64,000 bases of DNA from Leptonema illini DSM 21528 (GCF_000243335.1 NZ_JH597773.1:3804115-3868114); one strand, 5' to 3'; positions 8,628 through 17,767 are shown, numbered from the stretch's first letter. Numbers and translations: made by a program. Notes: generated by a model from the sequence alone, not told the origin.

Positions 8628-9236
8628 TCATTCTGGCGGCAAGACGAATCTGAACTCAGGATAGAGCTCGAATTGCAGCTCGTCCGTCATCGCAGACGTG
8701 CCGGTGCGTATCTCGAAGTAATAAAGAAGTTGTGGATTTGAATTTGACAGTTGCAGGCGGCGAAGAAGGGCAAAGCTATCCAGCGAATCCCGGCAGCGCA
8801 CCTGTAGCGTAGCTGCCCGTTCCTCGATCCGCACTGTATCGGGCGCGCATCCATCGCTGAGCTCGGCCGCCATGCTCTGAAGCGGAACGGCACGATTGTA
8901 GCGCAGAGTCGTCATTGCTATCTGTAGCGTCTCGGACCTGTAGCTGCGTGCCTCAAATCGGTAGAACGCTCCCTCTTTCCAGATGCGAAAGACGATATCG
9001 TCGGGAGCTACAAAGCTATACGGAAGGCGCTCGTCTTTAAAAACGTTACCTTTGCGAATACCGTCAGACCAGAGAAAGGGGCGCTTCGGTTCGGCCGCAA
9101 GTAGCGCGGCGAAAACGGAGAAGAAGATAGCGATGATCGAAAGCCGCGTCACTGTTCTAAAGGGCCGTGCAACTGTTAAGAACAGCCGGAATGCTGTTAT
9201 CAGCGATAATGACTGATCGGTCGATCTTGCCGTCAT
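8628..9236 (-). CDS. Exported or membrane-anchored protein of unknown function
   Basis: A 202-residue protein with a basic N-terminus and one hydrophobic segment at about residues 32-50 ending in an AAE-like cleavage site, so it is probably exported or anchored. The remainder is predicted mixed alpha/beta with a few cysteines; no family is recognised. The ATG at 9236 overlaps the stop of the upstream aspartoacylase-like gene by four bases (ATGA), and prfB starts 21 bases downstream, so it is translationally coupled inside the RimK operon. Its function is probably tied to one of those neighbours, but nothing in the sequence names it. Confidence 0.6.
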   Translation of the reverse strand: MTARSTDQSLSLITAFRLFLTVARPFRTVTRLSIIAIFFSVFAALLAAEPKRPFLWSDGIRKGNVFKDERLPYSFVAPDDIVFRIWKEGAFYRFEARSYRSETLQIAMTTLRYNRAVPLQSMAAELSDGCAPDTVRIEERAATLQVRCRDSLDSFALLRRLQLSNSNPQLLYYFEIRTGTSAMTDELQFELYPEFRFVLPPE

Positions 9237-10285
9237 TCGGGCCCGCCTGCAACCGGTCCCAGGAATTCATCAGAGATACGAATGATATCGCGGTAGGTCT
9301 GCAGCGTATCGTGCATGCCGGGCCCTGCTGCGCCGTCGAAGCGTGCCATGTGAAAGAGCGCCTCACCTTCGTTAACAAGGGGGATGTTGGTCGTGCAGAT
9401 GACCATGCCGGCGGCAGGATTGATAACGGCCGCCTGTTTTTCGGCAAAAGGATCGCCGATCCAGCCGAGTATCTCGTCGCGATCGACGATATCGCCGGGC
9501 TGTCGGGAATCCAGCATCACGCCCGAAATGGGAGCGCGGACCCAGGAACTCTGCTTGAAGATCAAAGGATCAAAGTCGGCCTTCTTCTCGCGAGTCGCTT
9601 TGCCGATCATGTCCAGATGTCGCATCACGCGTAGCAGTCCGCGCACGCCGGTGCGGATCGAAAGCTCGTCATAGCGAAGCGCCTCTCCCGCCTCGTAGAG
9701 CAGGCAGGGGATGTTAAACATTTTGCCGGCTGCGTGGCGCACCGATCCTTCGAAAGATTCGGAGTCGAGTATAACGGGAGCGCCAAAGGCTCTGGCGAGT
9801 TCGAGGTTGCGCTTTTCGGCTAACGTCGCGCGAATCTGCGGAAGGTTATAGCGATGCAGCGCTCCCGTATGGATGTCGATGCAGTGTGTGGCGATGGAGA
9901 GCAGCTCTCGAACGACGATGTGCGCCATGCGCGAGGTCAGGCTTCCGCGCTCCGAGCCTGGAAAGGAGCGATTGAGATCGCGCCGGTCGGGCATATACCG
10001 CGAATGCGCCTGCAGCCCGTAGACGTTCACGACGGGGACGGCGACGATCGCTCCACGAATCTTGCGCACGGACGGATTCGACAGCAGGCGGCGAATGATC
10101 TCCATACCGTTGATTTCATCGCCATGCACGCAGGCCAGGATCAAAAGAATCGGGCCTCTCTCTTTACCCGTAACGACGCGCACGGGCATCGACATGGGCG
10201 CATGCGCATAAAGACCCGGTACGGGAATCTCTACCGATGTCATGGATTCCGGCGGGATGTCGATGTCGGCGATTCGAAGGCGCAA
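9233..10285 (-). CDS. Succinylglutamate desuccinylase/aspartoacylase family zinc hydrolase
   Basis: M14-like zinc amidohydrolase of the AstE/AspA family (350 residues from the chosen start). The zinc-binding elements are visible: ACVHGDEINGMEI supplies His and Glu, and CIDIHTG supplies the second His. An NRSFPGSERG stretch lies between them, and a C-terminal lipoyl/hammerhead-like region (RAPISGVMLDSRQPGDIV) follows. I choose a TTG at 10285 because GGAG lies 7 bases upstream and it starts just after the RimK-like stop; an ATG at 10243 is the alternative, and longer starts would overlap the upstream gene. The substrate is unknown. Position after a RimK-like ligase and a RimB-like protease suggests it trims or removes an amino-acid or peptide tag. 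Confidence 0.8.
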   Translation of the reverse strand: MRLRIADIDIPPESMTSVEIPVPGLYAHAPMSMPVRVVTGKERGPILLILACVHGDEINGMEIIRRLLSNPSVRKIRGAIVAVPVVNVYGLQAHSRYMPDRRDLNRSFPGSERGSLTSRMAHIVVRELLSIATHCIDIHTGALHRYNLPQIRATLAEKRNLELARAFGAPVILDSESFEGSVRHAAGKMFNIPCLLYEAGEALRYDELSIRTGVRGLLRVMRHLDMIGKATREKKADFDPLIFKQSSWVRAPISGVMLDSRQPGDIVDRDEILGWIGDPFAEKQAAVINPAAGMVICTTNIPLVNEGEALFHMARFDGAAGPGMHDTLQTYRDIIRISDEFLGPVAGGPE

Positions 10286-10289
10286 CGTC

Positions 10290-11204
10290 TTACTCCGGAA
10301 CGGTACGCCGACGTCGGCGGGCGTTCGTTTTACTCTGATGATGCTCGACGAATTCGACGATGGCGCCTGCGATATCGAGCCCCGTCGCCCGCTCGATGCC
10401 TTCAAGGCCCGGCGAAGCGTTCACCTCCATCACAAGAGGGCCCCGATGCGAGCGCAGAATGTCGACGCCGGCGATGTTTAACCCCATCGCCTTTGTAGCG
10501 CGAACGGCCGTCTCGCGCTCTTCTTCGGTGATCTGCACCATGCGCGCATGGCCGCCGCGATGCAGGTTGGAGCGAAACTCTCCTTTCTGTCCCTGTCTGC
10601 GCATGGCGGCAACGACCTTGCCTCCGATGACGAAGCAGCGAAGGTCGGATCCTTCGGCCTCTTTTACATACTCCTGTACGAGAAAGTACTCTTTGAGACC
10701 GCGAAAGGCGTCGATGACGCTCGCCGCCGCCTGTTTCGTTTCGGCTAACACCACGCCGATACCCTGTGTGCCTTCGAGCAGCTTGATGATCAGAGGAGCT
10801 CCTCCTGCCATGCGAATGAGGTCGTCGGTGGCCTCGGGGGAGTGGGCGAATCCGGTGACGGGCAATCCGATGCCGCGCACGGCCAGCATCTGAAGCGATC
10901 GCAGCTTGTCGCGTGCTCGTGCGATGGCCCGGGCACGGTTCACCGCGTACACTCCCATCATCTCGAACTGTCGCAGCACGGCCGTCCCGTAGAAAGTGAC
11001 GCTTGCGCCGATGCGGGGGATGACGGCCTCGACGTCGCTCAGCATTCGACCGTTATAATGCACCTGCGGATCGTTCGCCGTAATATTCATATAGCATTTA
11101 AGCGGGTCAACGATTTCGCAGTCGTGGCCGCGCAGCCGGGCCGCTTCGGCGAGCCGTCGCGTCGAATAGAGGTTAGGCCCACGTGATAGTATCAATAATT
11201 TCAT
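10290..11204 (-). CDS. rimK: RimK-like ATP-grasp amidoligase
   Basis: ATP-grasp ligase of the RimK family, which in other bacteria adds glutamate residues to ribosomal protein S6 or makes poly-glutamate. Recognised parts are the N-terminal [18 protein letters not shown] domain, [20 protein letters not shown] in the nucleotide-binding lid, [19 protein letters not shown], and the metal-binding [13 protein letters not shown]. At 304 residues it matches the family length. ATG 11204 has GGAG upstream, and longer in-frame starts would run into the RimB-like gene. It is flanked by a RimB-like protease (58 bases upstream) and an aspartoacylase-like hydrolase (4 bases downstream). No rpsF gene is in the window, so S6 as substrate is inference from the family. 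Confidence 0.85.
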   Translation of the reverse strand: MKLLILSRGPNLYSTRRLAEAARLRGHDCEIVDPLKCYMNITANDPQVHYNGRMLSDVEAVIPRIGASVTFYGTAVLRQFEMMGVYAVNRARAIARARDKLRSLQMLAVRGIGLPVTGFAHSPEATDDLIRMAGGAPLIIKLLEGTQGIGVVLAETKQAAASVIDAFRGLKEYFLVQEYVKEAEGSDLRCFVIGGKVVAAMRRQGQKGEFRSNLHRGGHARMVQITEEERETAVRATKAMGLNIAGVDILRSHRGPLVMEVNASPGLEGIERATGLDIAGAIVEFVEHHQSKTNARRRRRTVPE

Positions 11205-11262
11205 TGTGCGGTCTCCGTTCGGAACGGTATTCCTTTTACGTGTCGGTTTTGTGAGATGAGTT

Positions 11263-11691
11263 CTACTTAGATTCTGAACGGCCTGGATCGACGACAAAAC
11301 GTCCGATCAACGCCTGCCGTCCGAGCAGCATGCGAAAGATCATATCTTCGCGATTGGTCAGCGTCACCTCTATCGGGAACTCCTTCCCGGCGAGGCGGAT
11401 GCGTGTCTGTATGACGGGCCGTTTCTCGACCTTGCCGCCCGAATTCTTCACGGAGCGTTCTTCGATTACGTTGCATTCATGCAGCACGCTCAGATCGGTG
11501 CGGCGACGATACGGGCGAATCCGAAACGATACCTTGCGGTGGCCGTCTTTGAAGAAGATTTTCATATCATCAACATGCAAAGCGGATGTACGGGCACCCG
11601 TATCAATCTTCACCTTGATCCGCTTCACGCCCAGATCGGGAAGGGCGGCCCACTCCTTCCATCCGACGACGGTAACCTGATTGTCTGACAC
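11263..11691 (-). CDS. rimB: RimB-like retropepsin (putative ATP-dependent zinc protease family)
   Basis: Small 142-residue protein of the COG4067 family with a single-chain retropepsin-like fold. The catalytic-Asp motif [12 protein letters not shown] is near residue 28-40, and a second beta hairpin ends in [16 protein letters not shown], the flap and closing strand of the family. In Pseudomonas, RimB works with RimK and the c-di-GMP phosphodiesterase RimA to control S6 glutamylation. Here the same pairing recurs with an EAL protein immediately upstream, which supports the symbol. ATG 11691 is the natural start. It is 69 bases downstream of the GGDEF/EAL gene and 58 bases upstream of the RimK-like gene. 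Confidence 0.8.
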   Translation of the reverse strand: MSDNQVTVVGWKEWAALPDLGVKRIKVKIDTGARTSALHVDDMKIFFKDGHRKVSFRIRPYRRRTDLSVLHECNVIEERSVKNSGGKVEKRPVIQTRIRLAGKEFPIEVTLTNREDMIFRMLLGRQALIGRFVVDPGRSESK

Positions 11692-11760
11692 AGCGTGAGA
11701 ATCGGCCTTCTGTGCGGGCGGTCAAGTAGAAGCTGAGAATTCGACGACGCCGACGCATGA

Positions 11761-13533
11761 TTAACCGGGTATCCAGGCTGGCACCTGGTCTTCGGGCATC
11801 GGAGTCGCAATATAAAAGCCCTGAATCGCATGGCATCCCATTTCGGCCAGCGCCGCCCGTTGTTCGTAGGTTTCGACGCCTTCGGCGATGACATCGTGAC
11901 CGAATACTCCGGCGATGTTAATGATGGCCTGCACGACGGCCTTTCTGCGCTCTTCGTTGATCATACGATTCACGAAAAGTCTGTCGATTTTTACCGTCTG
12001 CACCGGTAGCTGGCTCAAGTAGGCCAGCGAGGAATATCCCGTACCGAAATCGTCCAGAGCGACGCGGATTCCAAGCGCCCGGCATCTTAAAATGATGTCT
12101 CTCGTTCGTTCGAAGTCGTTGATGGCGGTCGTTTCGAGGATCTCAATTTCGAGATCGGACACATGCGCTCCAGGAACCGATTCGATGACGGCCTTAAGAT
12201 CGTCGATAAATTCCGGATGTTGCAGATGGCGTCCGGCGATGTTCACGCTAACATGCGAGGCGAGGCCGAGTCTTCTCCATAGCGCCGATTGTTCGACGGC
12301 GCCACGCAGCACGTATCTTCCGATATCGCAGATCAGGTCGTTGTTTTCGATTTCAGGCAGAAAGGCGCCCGGCAGGATTACGCCATCTTCGCGATTCCAG
12401 CGCAGCAGAGCCTCAAAGCCGCGGATGTCGTTCGATCGGAGGTCGATCTGCGGTTGATAGTAGATGGATAGGTCGCCGTTCTCAAGGGCCGAACGAACCC
12501 GACCGAGCGTGCTTCGACGCTCGCGGGCAAGTCGATCCTGTTCGCTATCGAACCAGCGGATCGTGCCGTGAGCGTCACGTTTCGCGTCGTCAAGCGCCAT
12601 ACGCGCATGCCGCATCAGCATGTCGCCGTCTGTGGCATCGACGGGAAACAGCGAGATTCCGGCCGAGGCCTGCAGCTCTATCGTATGATCGTCAAGTCGG
12701 ATGATCAGATTTTTCGGTTCAAGGATCTGCAACAGTCTGTCCTGCGCCTCGTCGCGATCGGATACGTCGGTGATGAGCAGAGCAAACTCGTCCCCCAGGA
12801 TGCGGGCGGCGTAAAACCAGGGAGCCGGCCGTAAAAGAAGGGCGAAGTCGGTCAGGACTTGATCTCCGGCGGAGTTACCGTACGTGTGGTTGATCTTAGC
12901 GAATTCATCAAGATCGATCTGCACGACGGCAAGCATGCGATTCGACGTTTTTGAACGCTGTAACGCCTCGTTCAGGGTGGCGGCGAAAAGCTGAGCGTTA
13001 GGCAGATCGGTCAGAGCATCGTAGTGAGATTCACGCTCGATGCGTCGCTGCACTTCGCGCTCATACGTTTCGCAGAGCTTGATGGCCGTGCCGAGACGGG
13101 AGAGAACGGGCTGAAAGAGCGTCGTCAGCGGCAGCGTCGTCGTCGGAGCGTCCACGCCGAGCAGAATCATATGCCCGTAACCCGGCACGGGCATGGCTAA
13201 CGCTACGCGATAGGGACGACTTTTCTCATGTCCGTCGAGGATATGCTCGCCTTCAATAAGGCGGGATTCCTGACTCACAAGGTCTTTCGTCAATTGCAGG
13301 GCTTCCTTTCTTCTCTCAAGAAGCTTATAATCGCCGATTACCTGATCAAGGATCACACGGACGGAATCTCCCGCAATCAATTCATCCGTTACGAATATTC
13401 CGGCGGGAAATCCCGTATGATAAAGAAAACGTTGCAGCGTCTTCTGGATAAGGGCTTCGCGCGAGACATCGCTTCCGATCGTGAATGCCAGATCGTAAAG
13501 TACGACCAGAGCCTGTTCTCGATTTATCGACAC
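11761..13533 (-). CDS. GAF-like/GGDEF/EAL c-di-GMP signalling protein
   Basis: A 590-residue protein with an N-terminal GAF-like sensor (about 1-155), a GGDEF domain (about 165-330) and an EAL domain (about 340-585). The cyclase signature is altered to RILGDEF (first Gly replaced by Leu), so diguanylate synthesis is doubtful. The phosphodiesterase site looks intact: E374 in EAL, N431, E467, D494/D495 in DDFGTGYSS, K515, E551 in AEGVET and Q571. It should therefore hydrolyse c-di-GMP, with the GGDEF part perhaps sensing GTP. Its start overlaps the FIST gene stop by about 10 bases, and it is followed by the RimB- and RimK-like genes, matching the RimA-RimB-RimK logic known from Pseudomonas. Confidence 0.9.
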   Translation of the reverse strand: MSINREQALVVLYDLAFTIGSDVSREALIQKTLQRFLYHTGFPAGIFVTDELIAGDSVRVILDQVIGDYKLLERRKEALQLTKDLVSQESRLIEGEHILDGHEKSRPYRVALAMPVPGYGHMILLGVDAPTTTLPLTTLFQPVLSRLGTAIKLCETYEREVQRRIERESHYDALTDLPNAQLFAATLNEALQRSKTSNRMLAVVQIDLDEFAKINHTYGNSAGDQVLTDFALLLRPAPWFYAARILGDEFALLITDVSDRDEAQDRLLQILEPKNLIIRLDDHTIELQASAGISLFPVDATDGDMLMRHARMALDDAKRDAHGTIRWFDSEQDRLARERRSTLGRVRSALENGDLSIYYQPQIDLRSNDIRGFEALLRWNREDGVILPGAFLPEIENNDLICDIGRYVLRGAVEQSALWRRLGLASHVSVNIAGRHLQHPEFIDDLKAVIESVPGAHVSDLEIEILETTAINDFERTRDIILRCRALGIRVALDDFGTGYSSLAYLSQLPVQTVKIDRLFVNRMINEERRKAVVQAIINIAGVFGHDVIAEGVETYEQRAALAEMGCHAIQGFYIATPMPEDQVPAWIPG

Positions 13534-14645
13534 GGTACACCGACCAGGGTGGCGTTATGAAAGAGCGGATATCGGCTTTGATGCGAGGTTCCGATCTCGC
13601 CCAGAGAGAGCGCGCCCAGAATATTCCGGAAGCCTCCGCGCGACCGGATCTCATCGATTTCCTTTTCGGCCTCCGGGCCGCGATGGAGCCGCCGTCCGGC
13701 ACAGTAGAAAAGCAGCAGATCGGAGCAATCCGACATCGCGTTCAGGGATTCGGCTAACCGGGCCGGAGCTTTATGGGAGCCGGCGGCCGCATCGAGCAGA
13801 GTCAGGAAAGAGTTTGCCGGTATCTCGCCGATGCAGTAGATGCTGCCATCTTCGGTTAATCCTACGGGAATTCGCACAAGAACTTCGCCGTCGGCGCGCA
13901 TGATGCCGAACGGGAAGTGGACGGCATAGTTATAGAAGTTCTCCCGCGTCACTTCCACGCCCTTTCGCTCGAACATGATCTGTCGATATCGATCGAGGGC
14001 CGGTTGCCAGTCGATCTGAATGATCTTATTACCCTCTGCCGACGTTGCCGTAATGAATTCCGCCGGCGCCGGATAGCCATGTTCGAGAATCGCTCCCGGG
14101 TGATCGGGAAGAATCTGTAGAAGAACGGCATCCCGATACAGAAGTTCGTTATCGAACAGACAATCGATTGGAGTAAAGCTCTCGCTGCCGGCATTGACGC
14201 CGAAAAGCCTCACTCGATCGGCGACATGCAAATACCAGGTGTCGAGCTGCGTTCCGATATTGGGAATCAGAGCGTCGAATATGCAGAAAAGAGCGGCCGG
14301 TTCATTTGCGGGAAGGCTCTTTACATATTGCGCCATGCGAGCGGCATTATCAGCCATACATGCTTCAGACGAAGCGTTCTCGAGGATTACGGGCTCCGGA
14401 GCGGCTTGCATCTCGATGACGATACAGCCTGCGGCGTCGAAGCGCCCGTCTGCCAGCAGAGCCGGGAAAAGCGCCCCGCTGATGCGCAATCCATCAGGCA
14501 CGCTCTTCTGGATAACGGGAATCAGGCTCGCGTCTTTCTCTGAAAGAAGAAAGCAGTAACGGAGACTCGCATTGAGCTCGTTACATTGTTTGCTGATCGC
14601 TACGGGATCCGACGAATCCCATCTTTGAATTCGAAATCCGGCCAC
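13524..14645 (-). CDS. FIST domain sensory protein
   Basis: A 373-residue soluble protein resembling FIST-N plus FIST-C sensor domains, thought to bind small ligands such as amino acids and usually paired with signalling enzymes. Support comes from the overall length, the FPFGIMRADGEVLVRIPVG-type strand in the middle, the GEIPANSFLTLLDA stretch, and the C-terminal GEIGTSHQSRYPLFHNATLVGV, which matches the FIST-C closing motif. There is no signal peptide, so it is cytoplasmic. It begins 2 bases after the cytidylate-kinase-like stop and overlaps the GGDEF/EAL start, so it is the probable input module for that c-di-GMP enzyme. The ligand is unknown. Confidence 0.75.
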   Translation of the reverse strand: MAGFRIQRWDSSDPVAISKQCNELNASLRYCFLLSEKDASLIPVIQKSVPDGLRISGALFPALLADGRFDAAGCIVIEMQAAPEPVILENASSEACMADNAARMAQYVKSLPANEPAALFCIFDALIPNIGTQLDTWYLHVADRVRLFGVNAGSESFTPIDCLFDNELLYRDAVLLQILPDHPGAILEHGYPAPAEFITATSAEGNKIIQIDWQPALDRYRQIMFERKGVEVTRENFYNYAVHFPFGIMRADGEVLVRIPVGLTEDGSIYCIGEIPANSFLTLLDAAAGSHKAPARLAESLNAMSDCSDLLLFYCAGRRLHRGPEAEKEIDEIRSRGGFRNILGALSLGEIGTSHQSRYPLFHNATLVGVPCR

Positions 14646-14647
14646 GC

Positions 14648-15364
14648 TTACTTTGATTGCAGTATGTGTTTGCTGTAAAGCAAATCAATTGTGGCCGATT
14701 CAATCTGTGCGACGCTGACGGTCGCGCAGTTAAAGGCGACGTCGAAGAAGTCCGTCGTCGGCGTCTCGCCCGATAAAAACTTACGCAAAAAGACACGCTC
14801 CTGGTCGACGGATTGAATGCGACGCAGCGCCTCCTCTTTAGAAACCTTATCTCTTTCCATCACCCTGTCGAGCCGCCAGGCGACCGGTGCATAGAGCTGA
14901 ATGTGAAGGGAGTCGGGGATGTTGCGTGCAAGCATGGCGCCGCCCCTTCCGACGATGACATAGCGACCGTCCGTGGCCATTTTTAGAACGATGTCGGCAA
15001 CCTTCTTTTTGATCTTAACGTCTCCGGGCATCGGGTTGCCGGGAAGCGACCTGAAAAGATCAACAAGCGGATGCACGGGATGCGCCCTTCTGTAGATCTC
15101 GTTCACAAGAGATTCGGGTAGCTCGAAATGATCGGCCGCTTCTTTGAGTATCTCACGATTCACGGCCTTCCATTCGCCGCGGCTGCCATCGGCAAGCGTC
15201 TTGCGCGAGAGAGTGCCGGCCAGTTTTTCGGCAAGCGTAAAGCCAGGACAGCCGTATTCGCGCGATATGGTAACGACGGGACCGGGCTTCTTCGGTTCCA
15301 CCTCGGGGCCGAATTCGGCAAGGCGCCTCTCTTTCAGGTATTTTAAGATTGCATGTTCCGGCAT
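14648..15364 (-). CDS. Cytidylate kinase-like P-loop protein
   Basis: A 238-residue protein of the Cytidylate_kin2 family (AAA_33/CMP-kinase-like P-loop). The opening VVTISREYGCPGFTLAEKLA has the degenerate nucleotide loop of this family instead of a classical GxxGxGKS. YVIVGRGGAMLARNIPDSLHIQLYAP and VSKEEALRRIQSVDQERVFLRKF are further family features. It is not the housekeeping CMP kinase, and its true phosphate acceptor is unknown. ATG 15364 is the first gene of the eight-gene minus-strand run, and FIST starts two bases after its stop. Confidence 0.75.
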   Translation of the reverse strand: MPEHAILKYLKERRLAEFGPEVEPKKPGPVVTISREYGCPGFTLAEKLAGTLSRKTLADGSRGEWKAVNREILKEAADHFELPESLVNEIYRRAHPVHPLVDLFRSLPGNPMPGDVKIKKKVADIVLKMATDGRYVIVGRGGAMLARNIPDSLHIQLYAPVAWRLDRVMERDKVSKEEALRRIQSVDQERVFLRKFLSGETPTTDFFDVAFNCATVSVAQIESATIDLLYSKHILQSK

Positions 15365-15436
15365 GGGCTGAGCCTTCCCATAATGCTAAAGAAAATCAAG
15401 CAAATTTTGCTCTCCGGCAATTGATGAGATCGTGAA

Positions 15437-15853
15437 TCAAAATGATGCAGGACTCAAGGCGACGATCACGCTTGTAACAAGCATAAGGATTGCGACGGGC
15501 GCCCAGATCATACGTTCTCTTTTGCTCGGCGTTATAAGATTCAGTACAGTGGCGAGCAAGCTGAAGCCGACGACGGCCCAGATCGCTTTTACAGAAAGCT
15601 CGTAGAACTCTGAGCCGGCGATGCCCGCCCGCGCAAGCACGATAAACGTAATGAAGGCGAGTACAACGACCTGGACCAGAGCGGCGATGCGCATTGCCGA
15701 TGGAAGCTTCCCGGGAAAACGCCCTCCCATTGCGAATTCGCCCCACGGAGCGCCCGCAGCAAGGGCGATCTGGAATAGGATAACTACAATCGTGCAGAGA
15801 GCGAAGACAGAGGCGGCGACTTCGGACGTTGTGATTCCGTTGCTGACGAACAT
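15437..15853 (-). CDS. Small integral membrane protein, unknown
   Basis: A 138-residue, very hydrophobic protein with four predicted membrane helices (about 8-32, 55-78, 85-108 and 113-135). A conserved-looking loop, APWGEFAMGGRFPGKLP, lies between helices one and two and recurs in uncharacterised four-helix proteins of diverse bacteria. No catalytic motif is seen. It lies 72 bases upstream of the cytidylate-kinase-like gene on the same strand and could be the first gene of that transcript, but the gap leaves this open. ATG 15853 has only a weak ribosome site. Confidence 0.6.
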   Translation of the reverse strand: MFVSNGITTSEVAASVFALCTIVVILFQIALAAGAPWGEFAMGGRFPGKLPSAMRIAALVQVVVLAFITFIVLARAGIAGSEFYELSVKAIWAVVGFSLLATVLNLITPSKRERMIWAPVAILMLVTSVIVALSPASF

Positions 15854-15966
15854 CGCTCAGCGACGTCTGAATGGAATCGCTGTCAAACAGAAATACGAGA
15901 GCCGTTCTGTGACATTTCACCCATTTTGAAGCGATCAATTTCAAACGGCGAGTCACAGGAGTTTGC

Positions 15967-16167
15967 ATGCCTTACATCAACCTACAGATCACAAAAGGAG
16001 CTTCGCGCGATCAAAAGAAGAAAATTGTCGAAGAATTCACCGATACCCTTGTGCGTGTTCTCGGAAAAAAACCCGAGCATACGCACATCGTAATCCAGGA
16101 AATCGAAGAAGAGGACTGGGGCTTCGCCGGCATGCTGACGGACGATTACAGGAAGCAGCATCAATAG
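15967..16167 (+). CDS. 4-oxalocrotonate tautomerase family protein
   Basis: A 66-residue protein of the small tautomerase family. The initiator Met is followed by Pro2, which becomes the catalytic N-terminal proline after Met removal. The sequence MPYINLQITKGASRDQKKK and the segment EHTHIVIQEIEEEDWGFAG fit the beta-alpha-beta monomer, which assembles as a hexamer. An AGGAG lies 6 bases before ATG 15967. The physiological substrate is unknown. Its last seven bases overlap the end of the convergent gene. Confidence 0.88.
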   Translation: MPYINLQITKGASRDQKKKIVEEFTDTLVRVLGKKPEHTHIVIQEIEEEDWGFAGMLTDDYRKQHQ

Positions 16168-16637
16168 ATAATAAAATCGGGCTGGCGCGGCTCCGCCGAG
16201 AGAAATTCGAAGGCAGGCCGCCCTGCGTCGCTGTCAAGCAGCCGCTGGAAGTCGGGTGTTCCGGGTGGGTAAACGATGCGTCGTTCGATCAGGCCGAAAA
16301 ACTTGATGGGTAACCTGTAAACCTGGCCGGGAAGCAGATCGCGAATCTTTCGCTCTGCAAGATCATCGAATCGATCCGTACGATAGCGAAACAGAGCCTC
16401 TTTGCCGTCCAGATCGTAAAAGACGACATGATTCCATTCTCTCCCGCGATAGCGCAGATACAGAAAATCCGGCAGCGGCTTCTGCTCTTTTAAGGCGTCT
16501 CTGAATTGAAAGAGGCGCATGTCTGATTCGCGAAGAAGTCCTTCGTAGGGGGCGGATCCGGCCGGTTGCGCCTGGGCCGTGCCCGAGGCGACAAGGCATA
16601 GGAGAGCGAGGATTGTTATGCGTGCGCTCACTTTCAC
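16161..16637 (-). CDS. Secreted protein of unknown function
   Basis: A 158-residue protein with a clear signal peptide (ITILALLCLVASGTAQA, cleavage near residue 24). The remainder is a compact basic domain with many aromatic residues (RYRGREWNHVVFYDLDGKEALFRY) and no recognised family. It begins at a GTG (16637) that overlaps the stop of the HEAT-repeat gene by four bases, so the two are translationally coupled and probably work together in the periplasm. It ends seven bases inside the convergent tautomerase gene. Confidence 0.6.
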   Translation of the reverse strand: MKVSARITILALLCLVASGTAQAQPAGSAPYEGLLRESDMRLFQFRDALKEQKPLPDFLYLRYRGREWNHVVFYDLDGKEALFRYRTDRFDDLAERKIRDLLPGQVYRLPIKFFGLIERRIVYPPGTPDFQRLLDSDAGRPAFEFLSAEPRQPDFIIY

Positions 16638-17767
16638 AGCTCTTTCAGAACGCGCTCTGCCTCTTTGCGAACCTTCGGGCTTTCATCGTGTTTTGACTTG
16701 AACTCGACCAGATCGCGATACTCTTTTAACTTTAACTCGCCTATATAGCGGATGGCGCGAAAGCGCGTATTCGCATCGTCGTCCTGAGCGGCCGCCCGCA
16801 GCTCTTCTTTTACGGAATCGTCGCCCATGCGTATCATGGCGAGAATGGCCTGCTGTTTTAACATGTTCATGCGCGCACGCTGTCGCGAATCACGAATGTT
16901 GCGAATCTCGTCGAGCACGGCCTGCATCGCTTTCAGATATCGATCCCGGCTCTCGCCTGTGGCCTTGCCGCCGTCTTTTGCCGCCGTCTTTCCGAGAGAG
17001 TTAGCCGCATAGGAACGCATGACCAGATCGGCGTCTGTATCGGCGACGATTGCAAGAAGCTTCTCTTCCATTGAGATCGCCCGGATCGAGCCTGCATACA
17101 GCAAAATGCTGCGCCGGCTTTCCATTTCGGTCGCGGGGTTATCCAGAGCGTCAAGCAACCGCTTCGTGAATTCGGGCGATTCGTATTTCAGCGTGCCGAG
17201 CGTTCGAATAGCGGCGTGAATCACCGAGTCGTTCTCGTTTAGCTCAGACTCCGACACAAGCTTTGCCAGCTTTTCCCCGGCTTCTTTCAGCTCGATCTTG
17301 CGGATGCCTTTCAGCGCTTCGAGGCGAACGTTGCGCTCCGTATCGTCGAGTCCGGCGATGTAGGCCTCTTTCGCTTTTGACGTGGATACGCCTCCTTCAG
17401 CCAGAAAGCGGAGCGCAGATTCGCGCACGGCAGCATCGCGATCCGTTTTCACGATGAGAACGAGATCGTCGTAAAAGTCGGATTGCTCGTCTTTCTTGAG
17501 GCGCTTGAGGTCCCGGATAGCGCTACGGCGATCAGTGCTCGAAGCGTAGAGGATGCGTTTCTTTAAAAGGGAGAGCGCCTCTTTTCGCTTTTCAGGGGAT
17601 TCCTGCTTTCCCGGCTTTTCGAGGGTTTTCTCGGGCTGCTCTTCGGGCTCTTCGTCTTCTATGCCGTCGGGGTCGGCCGGGTCCGGGAAGACAGGCCCGG
17701 GTTGGAGAGCGGTCAGGGCGAGCAAAAGCATAAGCGTCGGAGTTCCGACGTGACGTAATACGGGCAT
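16634..17767 (-). CDS. Exported HEAT-repeat protein
   Basis: A 377-residue protein. An N-terminal hydrophobic segment (TLMLLLALTALQPG) is followed by an acidic, proline-rich spacer (about 30-70) and then a run of 30- to 40-residue helical pairs typical of HEAT/armadillo repeats, ending KVRKEAERVLKEL. Such repeats form binding solenoids; no enzyme domain is present. The ATG at 17767 is chosen because the leader starts there, although its ribosome site is weak; longer frames would overlap the response-regulator gene. One copy of a dispersed palindrome (17735-17750) lies in its first codons. It is coupled to the small secreted gene downstream. Confidence 0.7.
   Translation of the reverse strand: MPVLRHVGTPTLMLLLALTALQPGPVFPDPADPDGIEDEEPEEQPEKTLEKPGKQESPEKRKEALSLLKKRILYASSTDRRSAIRDLKRLKKDEQSDFYDDLVLIVKTDRDAAVRESALRFLAEGGVSTSKAKEAYIAGLDDTERNVRLEALKGIRKIELKEAGEKLAKLVSESELNENDSVIHAAIRTLGTLKYESPEFTKRLLDALDNPATEMESRRSILLYAGSIRAISMEEKLLAIVADTDADLVMRSYAANSLGKTAAKDGGKATGESRDRYLKAMQAVLDEIRNIRDSRQRARMNMLKQQAILAMIRMGDDSVKEELRAAAQDDDANTRFRAIRYIGELKLKEYRDLVEFKSKHDESPKVRKEAERVLKEL
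17735..17750. repeat. Dispersed palindrome copy (CGTCGGA-GT-TCCGACG)
   Basis: Perfect 7-bp arms around a 2-bp centre. This is the best copy of an element also present near 18440, 41979-42026 and 45928-45941, with a degenerate copy near 52711. On the minus strand it encodes the residues VGTPT of the HEAT protein leader, close to the start codon. Confidence 0.7.

Noticed and set aside
9854-10498. 214-codon + strand frame over the aspartoacylase and RimK genes
   Set aside because: Antisense shadow of two recognised genes.
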